Origin: Streptococcus suis
GTDB lineage: Bacteria > Bacillota > Bacilli > Lactobacillales > Streptococcaceae
Reading direction: 5' to 3'
DNA length: 64,000 nt
NCBI RefSeq assembly: GCF_024509525.1
Contig: NZ_JAMWEM010000009.1
Span: 1-64,000, forward strand
The position numbers and the translations under genes were made by a program. The notes below the pieces were generated by a model. The model saw nothing but the letters and a program-made list of their open reading frames with translations, did not search any database and had not been told where the DNA came from. Within the stretch, counting starts at the first letter, position 1. Every line of letters starts with the position of its first letter. This document shows, piece after piece, positions 56,833 to 64,000 of the stretch.

Positions 56833-56844
56833 AAACAATCAGTT

Positions 56845-57177
56845 TTAATCTTGCGCGATTTGCTTACCGAATACCTCTTTTTCGAGACGGTTCAAGCGGC
56901 GCAAAATATCAAAATTCGTCGCTGATGATGCACGCTCAGTACGGAGTGTTTCCACATCATCCGATACCGCAACGTTTGTCGGCCGTGGTGTATTAGCAAC
57001 CTGTGCCTTCAAACGAGCAATTTCACCCTTCAGTTCCTTGATAATTGCTTCGTAGGCATCGTAGTCCTTCATAATATCGTCAAGAAAATCGTTGACTTCA
57101 TCTTGATCATACCCACGAAAACTAATTTTAAAATCTTGTTCAAAAATATCTTTAGTTGTAAATTTAATACTCGCCAT
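56845..57177 (-). CDS. gpsB: Cell division protein GpsB
   Basis: 110 aa from the ATG at 57177, preceded by GGAGAGAGAA; the longer frame to 57240 has no ribosome binding site. The DivIVA-like N-terminal membrane-binding domain contains FRGYDQDEVNDFLDDIMKDY, followed by a coiled coil and a short C-terminal trimerising part. It coordinates septal and peripheral wall synthesis and stimulates StkP. Confidence 0.95.
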   Translation of the reverse strand: MASIKFTTKDIFEQDFKISFRGYDQDEVNDFLDDIMKDYDAYEAIIKELKGEIARLKAQVANTPRPTNVAVSDDVETLRTERASSATNFDILRRLNRLEKEVFGKQIAQD

Positions 57178-57246
57178 TTCTCTCTCCATTAGTAAAACAT
57201 TATCAATACTATTATATGAAAAAATATAGGGAAAAATCAAGTCATA

Positions 57247-57780
57247 TTACTTATTTTCTTCAAAATTTTCTGCTACTTCATTTAAATAGTCGAAAGTCAG
57301 TTCTTTTCTAGTATAGTTATCCTTCTTTAAAATTAGGTGATAAAGATATTTCAAGTTTGTTTCATTTTCATTGTCATAAAAAATATAGGTCCCATCCGTA
57401 TTATCTAATAGGAACTGATTGTATTCCCTAAATTGGTTAGGAGCTTCATATCGTGGATATGCATACTTGACAAAATCAACTGATTTGAAGTGACTCAATT
57501 TGATTTGATTGTCCTCATTCCAATTCTCACCATGATTTTCAAAAGGAAAAATCGTTGCCAATTTACAATGATATCCCTCACCCTGTAACTCCTTCAAGAT
57601 TTCTAGACACCAGTATTCAAAGCCTAGATTTCCCGTAAAGATAAACCAATCTGCTCCCTCTTCTATCAGCTTTTCTAAATCGTTTCGGATAGCTTTTTTA
57701 ATAACCACAAGCCTGGGGTCTTTATTAGAAAAAATACCTAAATCTGTGTGTCGATAACCGGTCACCAAAATACTCGCCAT
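57247..57780 (-). CDS. ypsA: YpsA family (DUF1273, SLOG/TIGR00725-like) protein
   Basis: 177 aa. Rossmann-like nucleotide-binding fold of the DprA/LOG type; the N terminus [14 protein letters not shown] and the segment [17 protein letters not shown] are conserved. In Bacillus and Staphylococcus YpsA affects cell division together with GpsB, and here the two genes are adjacent, in line with a shared role. Divergent from recU. Confidence 0.87.
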   Translation of the reverse strand: MASILVTGYRHTDLGIFSNKDPRLVVIKKAIRNDLEKLIEEGADWFIFTGNLGFEYWCLEILKELQGEGYHCKLATIFPFENHGENWNEDNQIKLSHFKSVDFVKYAYPRYEAPNQFREYNQFLLDNTDGTYIFYDNENETNLKYLYHLILKKDNYTRKELTFDYLNEVAENFEENK

Positions 57781-57851
57781 ACGCTTAACTTGTACTCTTT
57801 TCTTTGATTGTGATATAATATACTGATATCATTTTATCAAGAAGGAGTTCT

Positions 57852-58472
57852 ATGGTCAATTATCCTCATCAGATAAATCGATCTTTCCAAGGGACAAAAG
57901 CGTCTCCCCGTAAAGAAAGAACAAACTTCGCTAATCGTGGTATGTCTTTCGAAGCTGCTATAAACGATAGCAATCTCTATTATCTGACACATGGAAAAGC
58001 GGTCATTCATAAGAAACCGACCCCTGTTCAGATTGTAAAGGTAGACTATCCAAAGCGAAGTCGCGCTAAAATTGTCGAAGCTTACTTTCGCCAGGCCTCT
58101 ACTACAGACTACTCTGGCGTATTCAAGGGACGGTACATCGATTTCGAAGCCAAAGAAACACGGAATAAAACAGCCATGCCTATGAAAAATTTCCATGCTC
58201 ATCAAATTGAGCACATGGTGCATGTCTTGCAACAAGATGGCATTTGCTTTGTTCTACTCCATTTCTCTGTCTTGAAACAGACCTACCTCTTACCTGCAGC
58301 GGATCTGATTGCTTTTTACCAGATTGACCAAGGTAAGAAATCCATGCCTATTGACTATATCCGTCAACATGGCTACGAAATTCTACTGGGAGCTCTACCG
58401 AGTATTCCCTATCTAGAAATTATCGAAAAAAATTTATTAGGTGGTGACTTTAGTGAAAAAGTTAAATACTAA
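57852..58472 (+). CDS. recU: Holliday junction resolvase RecU
   Basis: 206 aa. Nuclease fold with the metal-binding residues in [20 protein letters not shown] (DxExK type) and the N-terminal arm with [14 protein letters not shown]. It cuts four-way junctions in recombinational repair. AAGGAG precedes the ATG. It overlaps pbp1a by 20 bp, a classic Firmicute pair. Confidence 0.96.
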   Translation: MVNYPHQINRSFQGTKASPRKERTNFANRGMSFEAAINDSNLYYLTHGKAVIHKKPTPVQIVKVDYPKRSRAKIVEAYFRQASTTDYSGVFKGRYIDFEAKETRNKTAMPMKNFHAHQIEHMVHVLQQDGICFVLLHFSVLKQTYLLPAADLIAFYQIDQGKKSMPIDYIRQHGYEILLGALPSIPYLEIIEKNLLGGDFSEKVKY

Positions 58473-60588
58473 GAGACTAATCCTACTTTCCGTCAACACA
58501 ATCCTTGTTAGCATCTTATGCGTAGGGGTTGTAATAGCTTGCTATGTAGCCTACTGTGCTTCTTCTGCTCCTGAGTTAACAGAAGAAGCGCTGACTGCAA
58601 CTGTTTCAAGTAAAATCTATGATAAAGATGGTAATTTGATTGCTAATCTTGGTTCTGAAAAACGTTCTAACGCAGAAACAGGAGAAATCCCCACTGACTT
58701 GGTCAATGCAATCGTTGCAATTGAAGATCAGAGATTTTTTGAACATCGAGGAATTGATGTCATTCGAATTGCTGGTTCCCTGGTCAATAACCTTTCCGGA
58801 GGAAACCTACAAGGGGGCTCTACCTTAGATCAGCAATTTATCAAATTAACCTATTTTTCTACTTCTGCTAAGGACCAGACCCTGAAACGAAAAATCCAAG
58901 AGGCCTGGTTAGCACTTCAACTGGAACGCCGTAATACCAAACAAGAGATATTAACCTACTATGTCAACAAGGTGTATATGTCCAATGGAAACTACGGCAT
59001 GAAAACAGCCGCAAAATCTTTTTATAACAAAGAGCTTAAGGAACTTTCTTTGGCGCAATTAGCCTTGTTGGCTGGTATGCCACAAGCACCTAATCACTAC
59101 GATCCGTATGTCCAACCCGAAGCAGCCAAAAACAGGCGAGACTTGGTGCTATCTCAGATGTTGAAACAAGAGTATATCACACAGGAGCAATACGAAGCTG
59201 CCGTAGTGACTCCCATCGAGGATGGGCTACAACCCTTGTCTAACAACAGTGCCTATCCTGCTTATATGGATAACTACCTAAAAGAAGTTATCGAAGAGGT
59301 TGAGACAAAGACCGGATATAATCTCCTGACAACTGGAATGGATGTGTATACGAACGTTGACAGTGCCGCTCAACAAGAACTATGGAACATTTACAACTCT
59401 GATACCTATGTAACTTACCCAGATGAAAACTTCCAAGTTGCATCTACTGTTGTAGATGTGTCAAACGGCCGTGTTATCGCTCAGTTAGGTAGCCGAAACC
59501 AAGATACTTCCGTTTCCTTTGGTATCAATCAAGCTGTTGAAACCAATCGAGACTTCGGTTCAACCATGAAGCCAATCACGGATTATGCTCCAGCCTTAGA
59601 AAATGGAGTATATACATCCACTGGAGATACAATTGTCGACGGTCCTTATAATTTCCCAGGCTCCACAACGCCCGTCTATAACTGGGATAAGAGTTATTAT
59701 GGAACCATTACTTTAAAATCGGCTATCCAATACTCACGTAATGTACCCGCCGTCAAAGCACTGGAAGAAACAGGTCTAACTAAGGCTAATACCTTCCTAA
59801 ACAGCATCGGTATCTATTATCCAAAGTTACTCTACTCAAATGCCATCTCAAGCAACACAACCGACTCCAGCTCAAAATATGGAGCTAGTAGCGAAAAAAT
59901 GGCTGCTGCCTACGCTGCATTTGCAAATGGAGGAACGTACTACGCTCCCTATTATGTCAATAAAATTATTTTCAGCGATGGAACAGCAACCGACTACACT
60001 TCTGAAGGTAAGAAGGTTATGACCGAAGAAACAGCCTATATGATGACCGATATGCTCAAGAGTGTAATGAGTTATGGAACAGGACTAAATGGCGCAGTCG
60101 ACGGTGTTCCTATGGCTGGTAAGACAGGTACCTCTAACTACGCTGATACAGAAATCGCTGAAATTCTGGCTTCTAATGAAGCAGCAAACTACAGTACAAT
60201 CGTAGCTCCCGACGAAAACTTCGTTGGCTACTCGACTAAATATGCCATGGCTGTCTGGACTGGTTATGCAGATAGAAAAACACCTGTGTTGGATAGTGGA
60301 TTGAACACTGCTACTGATGTTTTCCGGAATATGATGGCCTATCTCAATCCTGTTGAAACTGCTGTAGACTGGGAAATTCCAAATGGCCTATATGTATATG
60401 GTAACTACCTGTATCTTGAAGGTGCGACCCCAAGATATACCTATACTTACAGTACATCTGAACTCCCATCCTCAAGCGATAGCATTAGCAGTAGCGATAG
60501 CCAAACAACGATTACCTCTAGTAGCGATGCAACAGCAACCACTCCAACCAATTCGTCAGCTCCTACTACTACGCCATCTTCCCCATAA
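58453..60588 (+). CDS. pbp1a: Class A penicillin-binding protein 1a
   Basis: 711 aa from GTG 58453, chosen because AGGTGG lies 8 bases upstream; the GTG at 58441 sits inside that ribosome binding site. Membrane helix at about 10-32; GT51 glycosyltransferase (about 65-240) with [12 protein letters not shown] and GGSTLDQQF; transpeptidase domain with STMK, SRN and KTGTSN. A Ser/Thr-rich tail of about 60 residues follows. Main wall synthase and a beta-lactam target; no call on resistance is made. Confidence 0.95.
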   Translation: MKKLNTKRLILLSVNTILVSILCVGVVIACYVAYCASSAPELTEEALTATVSSKIYDKDGNLIANLGSEKRSNAETGEIPTDLVNAIVAIEDQRFFEHRGIDVIRIAGSLVNNLSGGNLQGGSTLDQQFIKLTYFSTSAKDQTLKRKIQEAWLALQLERRNTKQEILTYYVNKVYMSNGNYGMKTAAKSFYNKELKELSLAQLALLAGMPQAPNHYDPYVQPEAAKNRRDLVLSQMLKQEYITQEQYEAAVVTPIEDGLQPLSNNSAYPAYMDNYLKEVIEEVETKTGYNLLTTGMDVYTNVDSAAQQELWNIYNSDTYVTYPDENFQVASTVVDVSNGRVIAQLGSRNQDTSVSFGINQAVETNRDFGSTMKPITDYAPALENGVYTSTGDTIVDGPYNFPGSTTPVYNWDKSYYGTITLKSAIQYSRNVPAVKALEETGLTKANTFLNSIGIYYPKLLYSNAISSNTTDSSSKYGASSEKMAAAYAAFANGGTYYAPYYVNKIIFSDGTATDYTSEGKKVMTEETAYMMTDMLKSVMSYGTGLNGAVDGVPMAGKTGTSNYADTEIAEILASNEAANYSTIVAPDENFVGYSTKYAMAVWTGYADRKTPVLDSGLNTATDVFRNMMAYLNPVETAVDWEIPNGLYVYGNYLYLEGATPRYTYTYSTSELPSSSDSISSSDSQTTITSSSDATATTPTNSSAPTTTPSSP

Positions 60589-60591
60589 TTG

Positions 60592-60616
60592 AAAACTCAG
60601 ATTACATCTGAGTTTT
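60592..60616 (+). terminator. pbp1a terminator
   Basis: AAAACTCAGA-TTACA-TCTGAGTTTT followed by TCTTTTT. Confidence 0.92.
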
Positions 60617-60647
60617 TCTTTTTCATCATTTATGTTATGATAGAATT

Positions 60648-61361
60648 ATGAAACCAGAAGAATTTTATCAAGCACTGGCAGAGAAAGGCTTTGTACTTAC
60701 TGACCAGCAGAGAAATCAATTCCACCGTTATTTTCAACTACTGATTGAGTGGAACGAAAAAATCAATTTAACGGCTATTACCGAAGAAGAGGAAGTCTAT
60801 CTCAAGCACTTCTATGATTCTTTGGCTCCTGTTTTACAAGGTTACTTGACCAATCAGCCCATCCGTCTATTGGATATTGGAGCTGGAGCTGGCTTCCCGA
60901 GTCTACCCATGAAGATTCTATGCCCAGCTATAGAGATAACGATTATTGACTCTCTCAACAAACGAATCTCCTTCCTGCAGTTACTTGCAGAGGAGTTAAA
61001 TTTGGAAGAGGTACACTTTTATCATGGTCGCGCAGAGGACTTTGCTCAAAACAAGACATTTCGTGGCCAGTTCGATGTTGTTACCGCTCGAGCAGTTGCT
61101 CGCATGCAAATTTTGTCTGAACTAACCATTCCCTTCCTCAAGTTAAATGGTCACTTGATTGCCCTCAAAGCTTCCCATGCCGAGGATGAATTGCAGCAAG
61201 CTCAAAATGCGCTTTCTACTCTCTTTGCTAAAGTCACCGATAATAAAAACTACTTTCTTCCAAATGGAGACCCCCGTACCTTGACAATCGTTGAGAAGAA
61301 AAAAGAAACTCCCAATAAATATCCTCGTAAGGCTGGAATACCAAATAAAAGACCGCTATAA
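60648..61361 (+). CDS. rsmG: 16S rRNA (guanine(527)-N(7))-methyltransferase
   Basis: 237 aa. SAM-binding motif [31 protein letters not shown] and [13 protein letters not shown] are typical of RsmG/GidB. It methylates G527; loss gives low-level streptomycin resistance in other bacteria. A TATGATAGAAT box just upstream (about 60633) may drive it; the -10 to ATG distance is short and no strong ribosome binding site is seen. Confidence 0.95.
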   Translation: MKPEEFYQALAEKGFVLTDQQRNQFHRYFQLLIEWNEKINLTAITEEEEVYLKHFYDSLAPVLQGYLTNQPIRLLDIGAGAGFPSLPMKILCPAIEITIIDSLNKRISFLQLLAEELNLEEVHFYHGRAEDFAQNKTFRGQFDVVTARAVARMQILSELTIPFLKLNGHLIALKASHAEDELQQAQNALSTLFAKVTDNKNYFLPNGDPRTLTIVEKKKETPNKYPRKAGIPNKRPL

Positions 61362-61398
61362 AAAAACAGGAATGTACCGTTGAACATTCCTGTTTTTT
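61361..61398. terminator. Bidirectional terminator between rsmG and the deformylase-like gene
   Basis: A perfect 15-bp stem (AAAAAACAGGAATGT with ACATTCCTGTTTTTT), loop ACCGTTGA; it starts in the rsmG stop codon. Confidence 0.93.
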
Positions 61399-61433
61399 AG
61401 TTTGACTTTTCCAGTCAATCCTACAAAGCCGCC

Positions 61434-61844
61434 TTAAATCAGAATCCCTTCCAAATGGTCCAGTTCATGCTGGACAATCTGGGCTTGGAGGTCTGTTAGC
61501 TTTAGGCTCTGCTTTTTCCATGAAGCATCAAAAAACTCCACTTCAATCTCCTGATAGCGAGTGGTCGGACGAGTACCTTCCAGCGACAGGCAGCCTTCCT
61601 CGGTCTGATAGGGCTTTGCCTTGCTGATGAGGACGGGATTGTACATGACCAGGTTAGTGAAGCCCATGTTGGCGATGATAATCCGCTTTTTGACGCCAAT
61701 CATGTTGGCCGCCATGCCCACGCAAGCGTGAGCATTGGCTACTAAAGTGTCCTGCAAGTCCTGACCGACCTGCACGTCTAGCGGAGTTGCAGGCTCAGAC
61801 TTTTGTTGCAGGAAGAAAATGTCTTTCATTATAGGTTTAATCAT
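61434..61844 (-). CDS. Peptide deformylase-like protein
   Basis: 136 aa, shorter than the essential streptococcal deformylase (about 200 aa). Motif 2 EEGCLSLEG and motif 3 QHELDHLEG, which supply the metal-binding Cys and two His plus the catalytic Glu, are intact. Motif 1, normally GxGxAAxQ, reads CVGMAANMIG: the Gln that holds the transition state is Asn. It is probably a second, accessory deformylase with altered activity. Monocistronic. Confidence 0.85.
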   Translation of the reverse strand: MIKPIMKDIFFLQQKSEPATPLDVQVGQDLQDTLVANAHACVGMAANMIGVKKRIIIANMGFTNLVMYNPVLISKAKPYQTEEGCLSLEGTRPTTRYQEIEVEFFDASWKKQSLKLTDLQAQIVQHELDHLEGILI

Positions 61845-61883
61845 GGGGTGGCTCCTTGCTCATAAACTACATCTAGTATACCA

Positions 61884-61913
61884 AAAGAAGTCTAGTTTTC
61901 ACTAGACTTCTTT
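61884..61913 (-). terminator. Terminator after the MerR gene
   Basis: A perfect 13-bp stem closed by a GAAA tetraloop on the minus strand (AAAGAAGTCTAGT with ACTAGACTTCTTT). The T-tail is short. Confidence 0.75.
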
Positions 61914-61916
61914 CAT

Positions 61917-62636
61917 TTATTCTTTGCAATAGACCGCGATGGCCTGACTGACAAAGGTTGCTGTTCCTGGTCCACCTGCATGGTCGATATAATGGCTAAA
62001 TCGGTTATCCAGAGTATACATCTGCCCTAAACTAGCAAGAACTTCATTGGTGCACTCATAAAAGTTGTCACTAATATAGTCTTTTAGAGCTTCTACCTGA
62101 CTTTGAACTTTGGAATCATCAGCCGATAATTTTTTCAATTGTCCAAATTCCATCATGATAGCAGACATTTCTGCACTTATCTGAGCAAACCCTTCCTGAT
62201 TTGTCTTAGCAGAAAATTCCTGAAAAGTTGCGGTATTACCCCATCTTTCTTTAGCTTCCTCCTGGAAAGCCAACAAATCTGACTTATCAAACACTTCAAA
62301 ATTCATGTAATTTTCTCCCTTCTGCTGTAAAGACTTGGCATGCTTTATGACTTTTTCCAAGTGTTTCTTTTTCAACTCCAGTAATCTAATCTGCTCTTTC
62401 AAAGCTGACTCTCTGTCATAAGCTACATTCCCTACAATTTTTTTAATTTCTTTGAAAGGAAAATCCAATTCACGAAAAAGTAAGATTTCTTGCAACTTTT
62501 CAAACGCCTCATTATCATAATAACGATATCCGTTTTCCGCAATAAAACTAGGTGTCAGCAAATTTATTTCATCATAATAATGTAGTGTACGCACGCTGAT
62601 ACCTGAAAGCTGACTCATTTCCTTCACTGTTTTCAT
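61917..62636 (-). CDS. MerR-family regulator with TipAS effector domain
   Basis: 239 aa. N-terminal MerR helix-turn-helix (VKEMSQLSGISVRTLHYYDE), a long dimerising helix (about 75-115) and a C-terminal TipAS domain (about 115-239). In Streptomyces TipA this domain traps thiopeptide antibiotics; related streptococcal regulators respond to varied drugs or stress. The promoter has the 19-bp spacer typical of MerR targets, suggesting self-activation. No transporter gene is adjacent. Confidence 0.9.
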   Translation of the reverse strand: MKTVKEMSQLSGISVRTLHYYDEINLLTPSFIAENGYRYYDNEAFEKLQEILLFRELDFPFKEIKKIVGNVAYDRESALKEQIRLLELKKKHLEKVIKHAKSLQQKGENYMNFEVFDKSDLLAFQEEAKERWGNTATFQEFSAKTNQEGFAQISAEMSAIMMEFGQLKKLSADDSKVQSQVEALKDYISDNFYECTNEVLASLGQMYTLDNRFSHYIDHAGGPGTATFVSQAIAVYCKE

Positions 62637-62658
62637 GGAAAATCTCCTCTCTATGATT

Positions 62659-62689
62659 AGTATAAGAGGTAACGTAAGGTGAGAGTCAA
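62659..62689 (-). promoter_or_regulatory. MerR-type promoter with 19-bp spacer
   Basis: TTGACT (62689-62684) and TATACT (62664-62659) on the minus strand are separated by 19 bp. MerR proteins activate such overlong spacers by twisting the DNA. Confidence 0.8.
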
Positions 62690-62730
62690 GGGAAATATTA
62701 TAAAAATTTTCTATTTTTCAACTCAGATTC

Positions 62731-63819
62731 TCACTCCACCTTTACCGGTACGCGCCCATAGGTCTGCTCTGCTATTGCGTCAGCGCCCAGTTGATAGACC
62801 GCATCCGCCTGCTGGGTCAGGCTGTCCCAGGGCTCTTTGCCGATCCTCGTCACCAAGCCCACCCGCTCCTTGACCGTCTTGAGATAAGCCTGACCTCGAT
62901 CCGAGAAGCCTAGGACATGGACCACATCTGGCAAGGGATTTTCCACCGCATTGACCAAGATGTAGGTCAGCACCCGCCGCACCCTCGCCTTGGTGTAGCG
63001 CTTGGTCGCAACAGCATCCACTAACTCCTCCACGGTCGCTGCGCTCCCAATAGCAGAGCGGATACGACTGGCTAGTTCTTCGTTGACCTGAAAGACCTGA
63101 CTGAGATCTTGGTGGGTCGCAATCTGGTAGCGGAGCAGGGGAAAATAATTTCTCCAGCTTACCTTGGTAGCCTCTTCAAAGAGACTGGCAGACGGTAAAA
63201 AGGCACGCACCAAGTCCAGCTGGTCAGCACCCTTGCGGATAGCTGTCGCCGAGGCGTAGGACGTTTCCACCTCTTCCGAATGAAAACCAGCCCCCTGCCG
63301 TTGAACAGGGCTGAGCTGAATACCTGTTCCCGCCACCGCCTTAGCATAAGCCAGAGCCAGAATATGATTTGGCGTATCACCTGTGAAAGTCAGCCCAGCA
63401 AATTCCTGCCACATAGCCTGGGTCTTCTGTGGATAAGAAAGATGGTCTGGCAAGTTTTTCACAAAATTTTCCATTTCCTCAGACTTATCCACATAGATAT
63501 CCGCAATTTTCTGATAATCCAGCATTTCTTCCGTACCGAAAACCAGTTTTTCCACACCTAGCCTGTGTAAAATGCTGATTGCTCCCTTGGCAAAATGGTC
63601 AGCCGACTGGACCGACACTAAAAAGGGCATCTCGACAACAAGATCTGCCCCGTGTTCCAAAGCCATCTGAGTCCGTGTCCACTTATCCACAATAGCTGGC
63701 TCACCCCGTTGCATAAAATTGCCAGACATAACCACAATTTTCAGGCCTTCCGCCTGCTCCAGCAGATATTTATGCCCCGTATGAAAAGGATTGTATTCTG
63801 CTATTATCCCTGAAATCAT
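62731..63819 (-). CDS. tmcAL: tRNA(Met) cytidine acetate ligase
   Basis: 362 aa. Makes N4-acetylcytidine at the wobble position of elongator methionine tRNA using acetate and ATP. The nucleotidyltransferase-like N terminus has [19 protein letters not shown] (HxGH). Middle signature: [12 protein letters not shown]. The start overlaps the stop of the upstream methyltransferase gene as ATGA. Two inverted copies of the AATAGCAGAGC motif lie inside the gene. Confidence 0.92.
   Translation of the reverse strand: MISGIIAEYNPFHTGHKYLLEQAEGLKIVVMSGNFMQRGEPAIVDKWTRTQMALEHGADLVVEMPFLVSVQSADHFAKGAISILHRLGVEKLVFGTEEMLDYQKIADIYVDKSEEMENFVKNLPDHLSYPQKTQAMWQEFAGLTFTGDTPNHILALAYAKAVAGTGIQLSPVQRQGAGFHSEEVETSYASATAIRKGADQLDLVRAFLPSASLFEEATKVSWRNYFPLLRYQIATHQDLSQVFQVNEELASRIRSAIGSAATVEELVDAVATKRYTKARVRRVLTYILVNAVENPLPDVVHVLGFSDRGQAYLKTVKERVGLVTRIGKEPWDSLTQQADAVYQLGADAIAEQTYGRVPVKVE
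62766..62776 (-). repeat. AATAGCAGAGC motif, copy 1 in tmcAL
   Basis: Exact 11-mer, minus strand; within Ala-Ile-Ala-Glu-Gln. Confidence 0.85.
63049..63059 (+). repeat. AATAGCAGAGC motif, copy 2 in tmcAL, opposite orientation
   Basis: Exact 11-mer, the only copy found on the plus strand; about 280 bp from the inverted copy at 62766. Confidence 0.85.
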
Positions 63820-64000
63820 GCCTTAACCGCCTTAAAAAACCACCGCTGGCTGGTTTCTGTTGGAGCTTGATTTTCAAAGTCCGCAAAGACTTCCACAGAG
63901 GCAAAGCCAGCTTGTTTCAATAATTCCACATAGGTTTCAATCGGATAGGTCCGCTCTTCATGAACTTCATCCCGACGAATAAACCGCTCCTCTTGACTGT
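63816..64000 (-). CDS. Class I SAM-dependent methyltransferase, C-terminal part
   Basis: The last 61 codons of a gene whose start lies beyond the window. The tail reads [19 protein letters not shown] and ends WFFKAVKA. It resembles the YqeM-type methyltransferase that precedes tmcAL in other streptococci. The SAM-binding motif is outside the window, so the assignment rests on position and tail similarity. Confidence 0.6.
   Translation of the reverse strand, partial: SQEERFIRRDEVHEERTYPIETYVELLKQAGFASVEVFADFENQAPTETSQRWFFKAVKA

Noticed and set aside
58441-58452. Earlier GTG start for pbp1a
   Set aside because: It lies inside the AGGTGG ribosome binding site that serves the GTG at 58453.

Overview
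The window is a chromosomal core segment of a Streptococcus, most likely Streptococcus suis or a very close relative. The evidence is a partial 16S rRNA gene with a streptococcal 5' end, moderate-to-low GC, a Dps-like peroxide resistance gene (dpr) under a perfect PerR box, and streptococcal hallmarks: liaFSR, mapZ, gpsB-rnpB, stp-stkP, comFA-comFC, recU-pbp1a, and a Cof-type HAD hydrolase fused to a cyclophilin. No insertion sequence, prophage, CRISPR array or tRNA gene was seen. Most genes and the rRNA lie on the minus strand, which is therefore probably the leading strand.

Layout. 1-570: 5' end of a minus-strand 16S rRNA gene with its leader and promoter. 600-3855: hpf, comFC, comFA, then a divergent YigZ-family gene. 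3944-11301: cysK, an S1-domain protein, the HAD-cyclophilin fusion, liaFSR, a Lon-like PDZ protease, coaD and rsmD. 11302-11620: a gap holding a probable new small RNA. 11621-16257: an inactive rhodanese-like protein, a YqgQ-like protein, an ABC exporter with its two-component system, and dpr. 16417-19135: a low-molecular-weight phosphatase, a MORN protein and an OatA-like acyltransferase. 19167-21400: PAP2 phosphatase and ribU with an FMN riboswitch, then trmL with a structured leader. 21532-29491: a peptide-binding lipoprotein, then a tightly packed run from yneF and murI through rdgB, yfcE, cbpB, xerD-like, scpA, scpB and rluB to yidD. 29565-36402: lysA, an AT-rich accessory gap, pepC, a Bax-inhibitor-1 protein, an HD protein, an rRNA methyltransferase, acylphosphatase and yidC. 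36541-40788: a secreted trypsin-like protease between two copies of a dispersed repeat, then greA, mltG and an acetyltransferase. 40839-57780: murC, stkP, stp, rsmB, fmt, priA, rpoZ, gmk, rny, luxS, mapZ, an rRNA methyltransferase, rnpB, gpsB and ypsA. 57852-64000: recU, pbp1a, rsmG, a deformylase-like gene, a TipA-like MerR regulator, tmcAL and a truncated methyltransferase.

How it fits together. The window is rich in cell-envelope and division functions (liaFSR, oatA, murI, murC, mltG, pbp1a, gpsB, mapZ, stkP/stp) and in RNA maturation and modification (rsmD, trmL, rluB, rsmB, rlmL-like, rsmG, rny, rnpB). Operons are compact, with ATGA-type overlaps. Several terminators are built over the last codons of genes.

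Most notable observations: (1) eight exact copies of an 11-mer, AATAGCAGAGC, almost all in one orientation and mostly read as Ile(ATA)-Ala-Glu, as expected of a polar genome signal; (2) an orphan small RNA at about 11384-11497 with a consensus promoter and terminator; (3) a three-hairpin, terminator-ending leader before trmL; (4) genes that look leaderless (comFA, yigZ, rsmD); (5) a catabolite-response-like site over the hpf -35 box; (6) promoters nested inside terminators (ribU, gmk). All assignments come from reading the sequence; no database search was possible.
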